From the NCBI GenBank assembly GCA_943737045.1, contig CALSFV010000213.1:1611001-1675000 (forward strand): a stretch of 64,000 nt of DNA. Direction: 5' to 3'. The position numbers and the translations under genes are program-made. The stretch is from Parapristionchus giblindavisi. Taxonomy: Eukaryota > Nematoda > Chromadorea > Rhabditida > Diplogasteridae. The notes below the pieces were generated by a model, which saw only the letters and a list, made by a program, of their open reading frames with translations, made no database searches and was not told the origin of the DNA. Below are positions 14,206 through 26,352 of the stretch, piece by piece (positions within the stretch are counted from its first letter, which is position 1; each line of letters begins with the position of its first letter).

Positions 14206-15419
14206 TCCACTCATTGCACACACTTTCGCTTCCGCATTTTTGCAACTTTAAAGCACGGCATACACGGATGCATACTGCAACAATGCGGCAACGCGGCACA
14301 AGTCTATAATGCATCGTGACATTCCTTGTACCGTTATGTAAATGTTACTGCTCTAAAGAGTCACATAGAGGTGTGCATAGGGTATTTTGTCCCAAGTGGA
14401 AAAGAGTGAGCGACAGGGGTTACTGTAGTATTGATCGATGATTACGGTAGATTCGTTTTTACAGTAACCGTACAGTGACGCTCATGGTTTTCCACATGGG
14501 ATACAACACTCTGCGTACATCGACAGTACAACGCAATGGTACGCAGAGGCAAATGTAACGATACATAAAGAAATCAAGATGTAAGGTTCGTACCTTTGAC
14601 AAGCTGATAAAAATGACGCCCTCTACCTTCTCAGTCCGTCTTGAACAACAGTGACGTCGTCCTTTGATCCCTTCCAGACATTCGCTGCTACCACCGCTTG
14701 CTCTGAAAATGACTCGAATGATTTCGTGATAGAGATGGGAGAGACGGTAACCTTGGGTAAAGTTCAAAGATCAACTTAGAAAAGGCTAATCGGGAAAGTA
14801 GAGGAAAGAAAACGCCCTAAGCTGCAAATGAAATTAACAAGAATAGGAACAGATAACGATTGATCATATGCAAATCTGAATAGAATTGATGAATGGCTAA
14901 ACAACAAAAGTACAATGTATGCAAATATGAAAGAAAGAACGAAGATTGATTGGGAGAGACATGGAGAGATAGAAGGATATAGAGGTAGAGGGATAGAGAC
15001 ATAAATGAATAGAGAGCAGAGAAACATGTGCTGTCAATGAAATTGGCGGGAAGAATGGAGGGAGAACAGCGATTCATAAACAATATGGATGGTAGGTCAT
15101 GTTCACGTGCTGTCTTTCCTTCCTTGTACTCTCTCAATTATCCATACTCTCTCACTCTGTCTCTATATCTGTCTGTACTCTCTTCTGTCTGGACACTCTC
15201 TTCTCTGATCAAACAATCATCACATAACAAGAGGATGATCCTTTGATCGCAGTGATCTACCGTCGATAGTGTTTATCTATCATTGGTTCCTTCCTCTCTC
15301 TGTCATTCCCACCAGATTCAACAGAGGCACGTGACGTAATTTGTATTATTTTGATCAATATTGGTTCTTGTTTAAGTATTTCTTTCTGTATCCATTACTC
15401 CGTCTATCCATCTACCTCC

Positions 15420-15659
15420 CTATCTTTCTCTCTCTCCATGTCTCTCCCAATCAATCTTCGTTCTCTCTTTAATATTTGCATACACTTTGTTGTCTAGACA
15501 TTCATCTATTATAGTCCGATTTCCATATGATCCATCATTATCTATTGGCCACGTGTTCTTATTCTTGTTAGTTTCATTTGCAGCGTTCGGTCGTTTTCTT
15601 CCCTCTAGTTTCCCCGATTTGCCTTTTCTAAGTTGATCTTTGATCTTTCTCGAAATCAT
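15420..15659 (-). pseudogene. Repeat-encoded lysine-rich ORF remnant
   Basis: An open frame of 79 codons starts MISRKIKDQLRKGKSGKLEG and stays hydrophilic and Lys/Arg/Asn-rich. The first two array copies carry a change (attttaatttgcag against agtttcatttgcag here) that closes the frame, and the inverted copies near 7950 and 14780 show the same protein text broken by stops. This suggests the monomers once coded for a basic protein and that the third copy is the least damaged over this segment. I recognise no domain. It could also be a chance open frame. Confidence 0.3.
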
Positions 15660-17108
15660 TCAAGTCATTTTCAGAGTAAGCGGTAGCATCAGTGAGTGTC
15701 CAACAAGGATCAAAGATGACGTCACGGTTGTACAAGATTGACTACGATGATACTGGACGTCATTCTTCTCAACTAGTAAAAGGTACGAACCTTACATCTA
15801 GTTTTCTTTATACATAGTTACATTTGCCTCCGCGTACCATTGCGTTGTCCTGTCGATGTACGCAAAGTGTTGGATCCCATGTGGAAAACCATGAGCGTCA
15901 CTGTACGGTTACGAATCTAGCGTAATCAGTACTATAGTAACCCCTTTCGCTCAATTTTTTCCACTTGGGAGACAATACCCTACGCACACCTGACTTGACT
16001 GTTTAGAGCAGTACCGTTACATGGCGGTACCACAGCATTCTGGTCCAAGCCATTTTTCTTCCAAAGCAAGACAAAGGAGAGACCATTGTATTCGAAAGAG
16101 TTTGTATGTTGAGCGGTCGTTCTTGCTTTGAAAGTCATAAGAACGCTGTGGTACGGGGAAAGTCACGATGCATTATAGACTTGTGCCGCGTTGCTGCATG
16201 TTACAGTATGCATCCTGAATACCGTGTTCTAAAGTTGTAAAATGACGCGAAGGGGGAAGCGAGTGTGTAATGAGTGGAGAGTCGTATCTTTTTCTTTACG
16301 TTATTTTCAAACACACTGAAATTGAATATGTAGTATAACACTTCTGAAAGAATTTAACAGAAACCTTTGCTAACCTCCTTTTTAACCTTCAATCCTCCCC
16401 ATCGACAGAGATCAAAATACAAAGTGATGAAGACATTGGCAAACGTCTAATCATTGAATATATTCTAATCTCTTATTCATTTTATAGATCGTCTCGTCCT
16501 GTTCAATCATATGAAGATCATCGTATGAAGATCATCATCTTCCTCGGTGATTTGGATTATGAAGAAGCGAGGGACTCAATATGTTCTACTCGGACTCATG
16601 AGGAGAGTTTCATAGTAGTAGTTCCGTTAACTTCATTTTGATCCATTTCAGAGCCATGCACCGTGGTTCTTCTTGGCGTCGACGATGACGTCTATCAATC
16701 ACGAATGGTCTACTACTCTCTAAGGTACTTAGTGGTCTTAGTGGAATGGAAAAATCATTGAATCCATTGTAATATCATATTCAACAACATATCGATTCAT
16801 CTTCTCGCCTTTGCAGTCGATGATGTCGTTGATGATGATGTCGCTAACATCGTGGATCGTCTTCAGGAGAACGGATGTCACAGGAGCTTCTCCGAAGATG
16901 CGTCTTCTGGCGGTCTTCTTTCTAGAATTGATAAAGATTTTGGGGTGTGCTTATATTGGTATCTAGTGTCCAACCCCGCGAAGTTAAATAGGCGGAGTCA
17001 AACTCGGTATATAAGTAGGGTCCATCTGAAATGGGCGGAGCCATTCATCGGTACATATGTAGAGGTTCCAGTGAGTATATGCAGACCCTTTGACGTTTCA
17101 AATAATAG

Positions 17109-17175
17109 GGACCCATGGCCTAGTGGCTAAGAGGTCGGCAAACAAATCCGAACCGTTGGATCCCCAGTGAGGGAT
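17109..17175 (+). repeat. Broken tRNA-like sequence in array monomer (copy 6)
   Basis: The A-box half is intact (TGGCCTAGTGG), but about 17 bp including the start of the B box are missing, so the promoter would be dead here. Confidence 0.6.
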
Positions 17176-17786
17176 AAGATGTTGGTGAGTCGTATGAAAT
17201 GTAACTAAACATTTTTGCATTTTTCTTTATGTATTCAAACTTTCCCTACGCAAGTTTAAAAAGTAGACTCATGAATAATGACATATTTTCATACTTTAAA
17301 ATTGTATATTTTTTGTATAAATTGAATATTTCTGTTGCATACGTTTACATTTGTGTATTTTGAAATGTCTTTTATATTGGTCTGTGTTTTCAATGCATTT
17401 TCTAAATTTATTTATGCGGAGACATATTTCTTATTCTTATTCTTTACACAAGCAAAAACAGACAGTACGTTTGTATATAACCGACGATAACAGTTGAATT
17501 AGAGAACTACACAAATCGAAAGTATTTACACAAGAAAGATTATAAAGAGTGTAGCATATGAGAATGAATGTGTAAGCAAGGAGAACGATATCATAAAAAA
17601 GTGCGTAAAAGAATATACATAATTAACGTAGTCAATTCAAGCGAATCGATTAACTATTATGCATACAGTCCTCCTCTACCACCATAGAGAGCGTAAAACA
17701 AAGGTAAGTTTCTAGATTTATTCACGGGGTCGAGCATGCAGAGCTCATCATCTCTTCTGTACCGTGTTTTCTTGTAAAACGCTTAA

Positions 17787-17787
17787 A

Positions 17788-17820
<33 letters not shown>
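17787..17820 (+). repeat. (ATT)n microsatellite
   Basis: About eleven uninterrupted ATT triplets sit inside the third array unit and are absent from the inverted counterparts near 5150 and 11980. They arose after the units separated. Confidence 0.9.
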
Positions 17821-18085
17821 CAAATAGCGTGCTCCTTGTTCAAAAAATTCTACATTACGAACGAAATCAGAGTAAATTATAACATTTGAAAATATATTGT
17901 TGTGCGAAAAATACCGTGTGTAATGCACAAAATTAATTACTATATTTAAAATTGCAAAATTAATTAAATTTTATTTTTTAAAATTTTTCACTCAATTCGT
18001 GTAGTTATCCCCGCCCTCCACCCGTCTCAATAGTGGTTCTAAATCGAGGGCAGTGCGCGCGATGACTCTCTGCGTCTCTACCCAT

Positions 18086-18989
18086 CAGGGCTGGAACAAA
18101 AAATTATAATTATTTCGACCAAAAATTTTTTTGTTTGGGTCTAACAAAAAAATTTTCTCACCAAACAAAAAAAAACCAAAAAAAAAAAACAAAAAAAATA
18201 TTTTTTTCCACTTTTCCGAGAAAATTTTAACTTTTTCTCGTGTTGGTCTTCCTTTAAATAACAACTACTCTTAATTGAGAGTCAAAATTCTTAAAATTAA
18301 CAACTAAATCAAAGATAGAAGCTAAATTCGTAAATTCGATATTGATTCGTTATCGGCAGAATTTTATTGATTGGTCAAAGAAAGGAAATCTTGAAATTTT
18401 AGTGCGCTATTATCATGAATAACGTAGGACCAATTATGTGACATTTTGTTCTCTATTAGATTCGAGAGACGAAAGCGTAGCCAGTGTAGCTCAGTTGTTA
18501 GTAGTCAGCGCTCGTAGCCGCGCCACGCATTTTCGATTACCGTTTACATTTTTCTGTATATTCATCTTTAATATTCTATAAGGCGCGTTGTCCCTGGCAT
18601 TTCCTTGGTGCAAAAACGAACTTTCAGCTCGGATTACAGTATGTCGGGGCAACCATAATTTTACAGAAAATTAGTATTGTATTTATTGGGATATCTATAG
18701 TCCTGGCGGTCAGTTTGATCACGATAAAACTTAGGGTCCCCTTCTTTAACACTTTCGTAATATTACACCCCCCCCCCAAAATAACTTGTGGTAAAAAATT
18801 ACCAACAAAACTGATCACAAACTAACTTTTCAAGCAAATTTGTGTTAATTTTCTATATCCGTATTTTTTTGTTATTTTTTTGGTTTTGCAGAAAAACCAA
18901 ACAAAAAAAATACCAAACAAAATATTCTCAAAAACCCAAAAAAAAACCAAAAAACAAAAAAAAATACCAAACAAAAAATCCCAGCCCTG
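18086..18989. mobile_element. hAT-type non-autonomous element with 8-bp target duplication
   Basis: The element begins CAGGGCTGG and ends CCAGCCCTG, flanked by the 8-bp direct repeat CTACCCAT (18078-18085 and 18990-18997). Sister array units carry the empty site (reverse strand near 4900 and 11730), with a single copy of the octamer. CAGGG ends with 8-bp duplications are the hallmark of hAT transposons. The subterminal regions are strongly A/T biased, with runs of CAAAAAAAACC-like repeats on both sides. No transposase frame is present. A second tRNA-bearing element is nested inside. Confidence 0.88.
18375..18753 (+). mobile_element. tRNA-bearing MITE, degenerate copy nested in the hAT element
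   Basis: It aligns along its length with 45667-46040. Shared blocks include TTCTCTATTAGAT, the tRNA-like TGTAGCTCAG (A box near 18487-18497), a GCTCGGATTAC block and the end GGGTCCCCTTCTTTAA. The B box is degraded (TTTTCGATTAC near 18530). The left terminal repeat is recognisable but mutated. Confidence 0.7.
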
Positions 18990-19130
18990 CTACCCATCGA
19001 TCTCGTCTGCTCATCTGGCCACTCTATCATTGATCTAACACAGAGAGGGATCCACTTCCTATCTTGGAATCAATATCATAGGCATTTCTAGAGACAGAGA
19101 AACATTCTCAAACTTGTGATGCAATCGATA

Positions 19131-21001
19131 TTCTGATATAATCGATAAGCGTGAGACTATTTTTAGCTTTTCATCTCTTTATCGTTCATGGAAAAGTCGG
19201 TGAACCCATTGAGCCTCGGTTTCTCCTTCGAGATTCAAGTAATCAGACGATAAGATGTCGTGTTCGTCTTGTGAGGTCGTCCATAAGTTTTCGTCATTGT
19301 TTGAGCATCAGTTGGAGTTTTGTTTAACTTGCGAATAGTCGAAACAGACATCCGGAACTACTGTGAGAGGGTGTCTGCGGACAGTCCATTCTGACGTCAG
19401 CGAAGAATGGATTCTCGCTCATATATCAATAGATTCTATCTCCCAAGAGGCCTTTTCATAGTTTTTAGACGATATAACACATATTGGTAGCGAAATTAGT
19501 GAAATGAATAAGACGAAATCAAAGAAAACGAAAATCTCACTTTTGTGACTTTTGATAAATTCTAAATAAATTTCACCATAAGTGATCAACACTTGAAAAC
19601 ACTCTCAAAATAATCCCTGAAAAAGCTGGACATGATCGGGTGAGTTTGTAAAAAGTTATTACGAAAAAAGCAAAAGTGGATATACTTTTCCACGGTATGG
19701 CAATTTTGATTAAAATAAGCTAGTTCACGATCATTCTACGGGTCCTCGGAGCGGTATGCAATCAACGTGGTTAATGGCTTAAAACGTTAACCGATAGTTG
19801 TTCCTTCCTCACAAAAAAATTGGACTAACAGAAAAAATCTACCTGAGAATAAACCTATTTTTACGATCTCAGCATGGAATTTCAATTATGATGAAATCAT
19901 TTCATCATCATAGGTAATAATCATCTATACCATACAAATTTTCTCCAATGGTCATACTATTTAATAAAACAAACCGGAGGCCGATCGGTCAAGTACGAAA
20001 AAAGTTATAACAATTCAAATTCTGGGGCCGGACTTTTGCACGGTGCTGTATTTATAAAAAAAGCTTTATCGCCATCGTCATAAAAATTCTTTTTAAGTAC
20101 CTTCAGCATTCGAATCTATATTCAGGAAATATTTTAAAAAATTATTTACTCATTAGTGAATCAAATTAACATCTAATTACACTCAAAGAAAAAAAAAAGC
20201 AATTCAATGCTATTCAAAATTAGCTGACTTTGTACCAGATGCGGAATTTCATAGCGGTCACGCCTGTCTAATTCAATTTTCATTAAAAATTTTCCCAATT
20301 TTCAACAATAGACTTTCAGTGTCGTCATTTTGACCGCACTCACTCGATTCTTGTCCCCTTCAAAGGAAGATTGACTACACTGACTATGAAAGATTCTTTA
20401 CGCCGTTGCTTTTTGTTGTTTAAATGTTGAGTGCGACAAGTGCCATTGTCATCTTTTAATTAAATGTCTGCTTCAAATAAACATTTTCTATTATTACTTT
20501 TATCAATATTTAGGATGTTCTCGCATTTTATGACGAAATATTACCAATTAAATAAACTAATATGTAGAATTTTGCAGAAGAGAGAACGAAACAGGAAGAT
20601 CAACTTGTGTACCTTGTATGTATTTCGTGTTTACGCGTAAAGTTGCGAGAAGTTGCATATTAAATGCATCACATGTTTGGACAATTCCCATCACGTATGC
20701 TGTAACAAGAGACAGCGGAGTGGATAAGGTGGATAGAAGGGTAGTAAAAGTAGTGGGAGCGGCTAGAGGGTGCTTGGAGGGAGTGGGAAAAAGGATGGGA
20801 GTGGTATCGGCATACTAGACACTTTTTCACTGTGGAATAGACGCCGATGCATGACTCAGGGACGCGGAGATCGAACCAGTCAGTTTTGGATTATTTCATA
20901 AAAAATTCCTTAAATATTAGCATTTTTTCTCATATTTATAATACAGTATATATTCGCGTTCTCCATAATGCGAAGTAATTAATGCACGTAATGTTATTTG
21001 T
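19131..21001. other. No gene recognised
   Basis: AT-rich sequence with no splice-consistent coding series. A small inverted repeat, TGATGAAATCATTTCATCA, lies near 19890. The 66-codon open frame at 20618-20818 lacks any recognisable motif. Confidence 0.5.
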
Positions 21002-24000
21002 ATGTATTTTTGGCCGAGAAAAGATATCGACAACACAAAATATTTAGAGTCATTATTCAATGTGGGATTCGTAAATGACAACTTTCCTGTCCTCTACACG
21101 TCACACACGGGACAACTAAAGGGGATCCTCAACGATGTCTACACAACATTCACACAATCACAAGGTCTCGATCTACAATGGGAGAAGACCGATGATTATG
21201 GTAGGTCTGAGGAATCGATCACGAGAAGGTCCGAAGAAGATATTAGGCCCTCCGAACTGAATTAGCATTGAACTATCATTGAACTTGCAGTGATCACGTG
21301 TTCCTTCGGTTGTACCTTTTATATTTTGAGAAATAGGTATGAGATGAGATAATGTGAAACAAGCTTGATGTAGTACTATACCATTTAATCAAGAATTTTT
21401 TTTGAAACGCGAATATAGCCAATTTGGTGAACCTGCTAACTTACAGGCAACTACTTTCCCAATCGCACATATTCTGGTCTTATGGAAGACATTCGAAGGG
21501 GCGACATCAATGCGAGTGTGGAGCGATCCTATCGGGCTGATAGAATAGCCAATTTCGCGTGGACAGTACCAGTTATATATCAATCAGTAAGTGGCTATAT
21601 ACAAATTACCCAATTTACTGTAGCTTCACCAATTATATATGGGAACAGTAGACTCACACTGAAAGCACAACCAAAGTTTTATATGTACTAGTAAATGCCG
21701 ATATATTAAATATTCTGCCTTTTCGAATATAGAAGAGCCCTGTTGACTTTCTCAAGAACTGGAGTGTAATATTTCAACTTATAATTTGAGCTAAAAAGTG
21801 TAGCATTTTCCATTATTTTTTTCAAATTTTCGGTAAATTCAACACCAGAGGCTCTAATGAACAAAATTGACCATTGCCATTCTCTAACAATTCTCTTGTA
21901 AGGATGCCTACATCACGCGAACGGATATCGTAGCGAAGTTCTCACTCGAGAACGTTCTCGTCTTCTCTCCATTTCTCATATTCATGCTCACTATCGCATT
22001 CTGTTGTGGTCACTTTGTGGAGAAGGTTCAACATTTTCTTGTTTTCTTACCGCTTCATACTTAAGTTTATGGGCAATAACTGTTCAATGAGTAAGATATG
22101 TGCGAATCGTGCGTCCACATTCGCAATGTTACGTGCAGAACTTGATCATTCAGGCATCTCCGGTTTTGCAGGGTAATATTATAAGTAGCGCTAAAAAGTA
22201 ACTTACTTTATGCTTACTTATTGATACTGTTTTGGTATTTCATGAGAATATAGTGAAAAAGTAAGTATAAAATAAGTTACTTTTGCGCGCTACTTACTAT
22301 AATATTACCCTGCACACCAGAGTTGCTGTGGGCAAATCGTTAGTTAACGATAGCCTGCGAGCAGGGCGAATTGGGAAACTTTTTGTTCATTATGCAAATT
22401 ACCATGACCAACCCATATCCATTACGGATTTTGCCTCTAATATGACTCTATAATCATGAAGAGTTATAATTTAAGGTAATGAGGGTTCTATCATATCGTA
22501 TTCGTCATCCTTCTCGTTTCTCATTTCTCCATGATCTCTTCTCCCTTCATGATCCACTCGTGAACGTAACGAGTAACAATCTTATGTATACGTGAGTTTA
22601 ATTGAGAAAAAATCCATCTGAAAGAAGTTGTGTTCACGTTGCGAAGAATCGAATTCATCTTCACGATTCATACATAGAATGAGCCCAACAATATGAAAAC
22701 TTATTCCTTATTCTTTAGATTCGCTTTATCGACCCTGCTCGCACACACTTTTGTTCGATTCATCTATAACTCTGCCTTCACTGGAAGTACAGTCGTGGGA
22801 AATTCGAAGCAAAGGTTTTTTTGTTGATAATTATCGAATAACAGACATTTATGCACAACATTAAATAATATTTTTATGTATTATAATACACAGTTACACT
22901 CATCTCAACATTGGTGGGTGGTAACTGAATTGGCCTTGAATTATCTCACTGGCTTAGCAGTGATCGGACTTGGTGTGTCTTGAATAATGGGCCGTACCTT
23001 AACTTTTACCTTTTTAGTGGGGGGGGGGGTAACCTATCTTAGGACATGTTATTGATTGATTCGTTCCAGGGATATTAACGACATGATCTCTGATATTCGC
23101 GCATCCAAATCCCAATTGATCATTGAAAGTCCATCATTTCTCAGCCAAGAAAAGGTAAAACAATTGGAAAATTAAAACTATACACAATTCCTTTAAAAAG
23201 GAATAAAATTACATTTTTAGGGAATTATTTACTATTTTTTTTATTTTTCTATTTTTAAAGTGTACATGTTGTACTGACTTTGATAAGTAAATAATCTAAT
23301 CTGTGATTTAGATGATCGAAATCTACGGCTATCCTACCTCATTTCCCGGCAATCACGTAATACCCGACACCGAGGCTTTCCTTCAACACCTTTGTGATCG
23401 GATTGAGGACTATGGAAAGGTTCGTATTTACACATGATTTTAACTTATATGTAATTAAATTAAGATAATTAAATAATTATATTTATTTAAGCGTAATTTT
23501 TAAAAAAAATTTAAGCAAAAGCCCATCCCATTTATTTATTTTCAGGTGAATTCATTCTTTATAAATACGGTGGATCCTGAGCACAAAAGGAAGCTGAACT
23601 GCGATATATCGGTGTAAGTTTTTTTAATCGAAATAAGTATAAGCACTTGATCTGTTTATATAACAATCGTCTTCCATTAGAGAGAGATTCCACTTTTTGC
23701 CCACTCTGCCCACTTTACATTTCTTTTCGCGACTAAAAAACTCCTCATAAGAACAGAGGATTTACTTATGGAACGAGGACATTGCTTATTTTTATGTTCC
23801 ATTTAAATTGTGATTATTACAGTGTTCCTGCTGGTACCAATCGTTCCAATGCCACATCCTTCGTTAGGAATGCAATCGTTTCCGAGATGCCCTACACTCT
23901 CCTATTATCGAAGACAACAAGAACCAAGCATTTGAAGAAGCTCAATTCCATCATCTTGAAACTCTATGATTTTGAAAAGGTATGTACGTAGAACCTACAA

Positions 24001-24512
24001 AGGAATGAATGCACTGATTTACACGTGTTTTCTGCCCTTGGAAGTAAAAAAAAGAGTGTATTAATTAAAATATAATACTTAAGTAAAACGATTTGGTGTC
24101 GTGTTGACAAACAAAACCTTCTATTTACCCACACACTTCTCTTAATTATAGACGCCAGAGCGAGCAGCATATAAACTCTCTCATAATTAATGCTCTCTCG
24201 CTCATTTGGTCTTCGAAGCAAAATGGTTTACGCCAGAATACTGTGCACCACTAGATGTATCACAATATGAATTCATTATTTCAGGTACAATCCTTCCATT
24301 GGCGACGTTACACAAATCGCTTCCTCTTCGTTTCTCCTCCTAAACTCATCTTCGAGTTCCATATCCTCCGTCTACCAGAGATCTCATTCCTTTTCTATTT
24401 TCTGATAGTCGGTCTGGCAGTGGCCTTCCTCGTTCTATGTGTGGAGATAGGCTTATTATGCTCGCAATTCCTAGCGATTCAGAAGGCCATACGTCTAACC
24501 AAAGTGTCATGA
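21002..24512 (+). CDS. Ionotropic glutamate receptor-like channel (nematode IR/Lig_chan-type)
   Basis: Exons: 21002-21200, 21447-21586, 21903-22025, 22719-22814, 23070-23154, 23312-23419, 23546-23613, 23823-23979 and 24285-24512, about 401 residues. Phases join except between exons 3 and 4, where one unlocated exon (length 2 modulo 3) is needed. The order fits the ligand-gated ion-channel fold. An S1-like lobe (GQLKGILNDVYTTF, then RADRIANFAWTVP) precedes membrane segment VLVFSPFLIFMLTIAFCCG. A second helix-like segment ends in HTFVRFIYNSAFTG, followed by an S2-like lobe (DTEAFLQHLCDRIEDYGK, SEMPYTLLLSK). The last membrane span is ISFLFYFLIVGLAVAFLVL. No signal peptide is visible, so a 5' exon may be missing. 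The product would be a plasma-membrane chemosensory or synaptic-type channel; the ligand is unknown. Confidence 0.82.
22158..22322. mobile_element. MITE, CTCCGGTTTTGCAGGG family, copy 1
   Basis: A palindrome-like element starts CTCCGGTTTTGCAGGGTAAT and ends with its imperfect reverse complement (ATTACCCTGCACACCAGAG). Inner arms contain AAGTAACTTACTTT and its complement. It lies in the receptor-gene intron where the pore exon would be expected. A second copy is at 49340-49512. Confidence 0.82.
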
Positions 24513-24589
24513 TCATGTTTTAAAGGGGGATGTTTCAGTTTAATCTTTACTGGCCAAGAAAAACTTTAGTATAATTTAATCATAATATT

Positions 24590-24769
24590 GGCTATTATTT
24601 TATTTTAATTATTACCCGTTTGCCTTAGTTCATGTTGTCCTCAACCCCAGGTATATTCACTTGTTTCTGTTGCTCAAAATTCCGCTTATTTGTCCCATTT
24701 CGTCATTGTTAGCATATTTGAGTTATATTTGAGATATTTCAGTTAAAGTTGCAATATTTATCACAACAT

Positions 24770-24802
<33 letters not shown>

Positions 24803-24975
24803 TAACGTGGATTATGCAGTTAGGCTGCAGCTTGACACTCTCGCCCCAGGCTCATATATCTTTTTTCTAATGAAATATAATGGTATTTTATCTTCGTGTA
24901 AGGCGTATTGCATGTTTTGAATACCGTGAGATCTGCAAAAAATCTTCGAGGGGTGTACTGGATGAATAACACAAT
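24590..24975 (-). pseudogene. Decayed duplicate of the 3' end of the Gly/Cys-rich gene
   Basis: This stretch aligns with the 3' flank and last-exon region of the gene at 30265-31693. Shared blocks include TTGCTCAAAAT, CATTTCGTCATTGTTA against CTTTCGTCATTGTTA, a (TAA)n tract (24774-24802), the CCCCAGGCT splice region and TAATGAAATATA. Nearly all of the last coding exon is deleted, leaving only about 20 bp around the acceptor. No upstream Gly-rich exons are detectable, so it is a truncated tandem relic. Confidence 0.65.
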
Positions 24976-26352
24976 GAATTACAGAAAAATCCTATTGGCC
25001 CATAATTATATTCAATGTAATGTTAGCAATAATATGAAACATCAACTTGTTATAACGCCACCATTTCATTGACATCAGTTTATTATTTGTTATAGGTCGC
25101 AGATAATACAACCCTAAAGGTTTCGCAATTTCCTAATTCCTTAACATAAAACCTGCTTATATTTGTTTATTATAATTTTTTACTCATTTGGGTATCACGT
25201 CACTAAATGTCGAAAAGTACTTTCGTTAAGTTCCTCATAGGAGTATCTTCAATTACTTCCACACATCTTTTCTTCATATATAATTAGACATTATTTACAC
25301 ATTACTTTACATCCATGCTTGTATGCTGATCTTTATAAGCTAATTATATAAAATGGCTTATATAATATTTTGTTACATTACCTATTAATTCAATAGAAAT
25401 CGATCAGGACTGCAATGACCACTTATCCACACTGACAAAAGGTTAGGCGGAGTGCAGGGGTGCAAAGCCGCTTTGCGAACCATTATTTGAGGGAACTAAT
25501 TATCTACGAACGCTGCTAATTTATTGTTCTTGTATTTATCAATTAGCACTGTATTGGAATTATTTACACTTCATTTCATTAATATTTTTGAATTGAACAA
25601 CGTGTCTTGCAACGTGCAACGTGCAACGTGTCTTTTTACATTACATTTAAATACTTTATCGAGATCAACTAAACGGTAGATCTGTAGTGACAAGAGATGG
25701 TTCCACTGATCCTTGTTGAGCGCAACTTTCATATTTTCCTTCTCAACCATCAGTCAGGATCAAGTGAAGATAAGCGGGCAGCCCATCGCCACCGTCTTAA
25801 TCTGTAGCACGGGACGAAGTCCGTCAGCACGTGTCTCTTTATATTAATTCATTCATGTTTCAATTATATTGTCTTATCGTTAAATGAAATGTGCAATGAG
25901 GAAATGATTCTCATAGATAGTAAGATATTCTCGCATAATTGCAGAGAATCCATAGATATATTGTTATACTCGCTGTTCAAGTAACATGTTTACGCATACG
26001 CATACGACATCAGTTTGCTGCGATTGACTTTATAAGAATTCTTCACTAAACTAATATTCGACCCATATAAGCCTCTGCCGCGCCACTTCGAAATCGCTAG
26101 CGCAAAATAAAATGCGCCCATTTGGGTGAAAAAGATTCTTTTACTTGAGAGAATACGATTTATGCACTGTTACACTAACGTTTGTCAACTTTTTGCGATT
26201 CTTCTACTTTTATTTAACTTGAGAGAATACGATTTATGCATACTCTCTGAAGCCAAATGAGTTCTCTCTCTGTTGGAGTAAACATTAGAGATCAAAGACC
26301 AACTATTGATATGAGCTCGGAAAAATCTCATGGACTCCGTCCACCACTGCAG
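24976..26352. other. No gene recognised; short tandem motifs
   Basis: Contains a short reiteration of CAACGTG(T/C) near 25600-25630 and a duplicated GAGAGAATACGATTTATGCA at about 26142 and 26220. No supported exon chain was found. Confidence 0.4.

Larger units (their letters stand above)
1..19130. repeat. Higher-order array of alternately inverted ~3-4 kb monomers (6,829-bp period)
   Basis: Sequence from about 1270 recurs 6,829 bp downstream, and again at twice that spacing until the third copy diverges near 17200. Within a unit, the two halves are inverted relative to each other: 2030-4200 on the plus strand matches about 5100-7960 on the minus strand around a unique centre near 4640, and a second inversion centre lies near 1600. 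The window begins inside the array. Its last recognisable piece, in reverse orientation, ends near 19130. The first copy lacks about 130 bp near 1265 and lacks the LINE-bearing segment; the first two full units look nearly identical, while the third is more diverged. No intact transposase was found. Confidence 0.9.
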
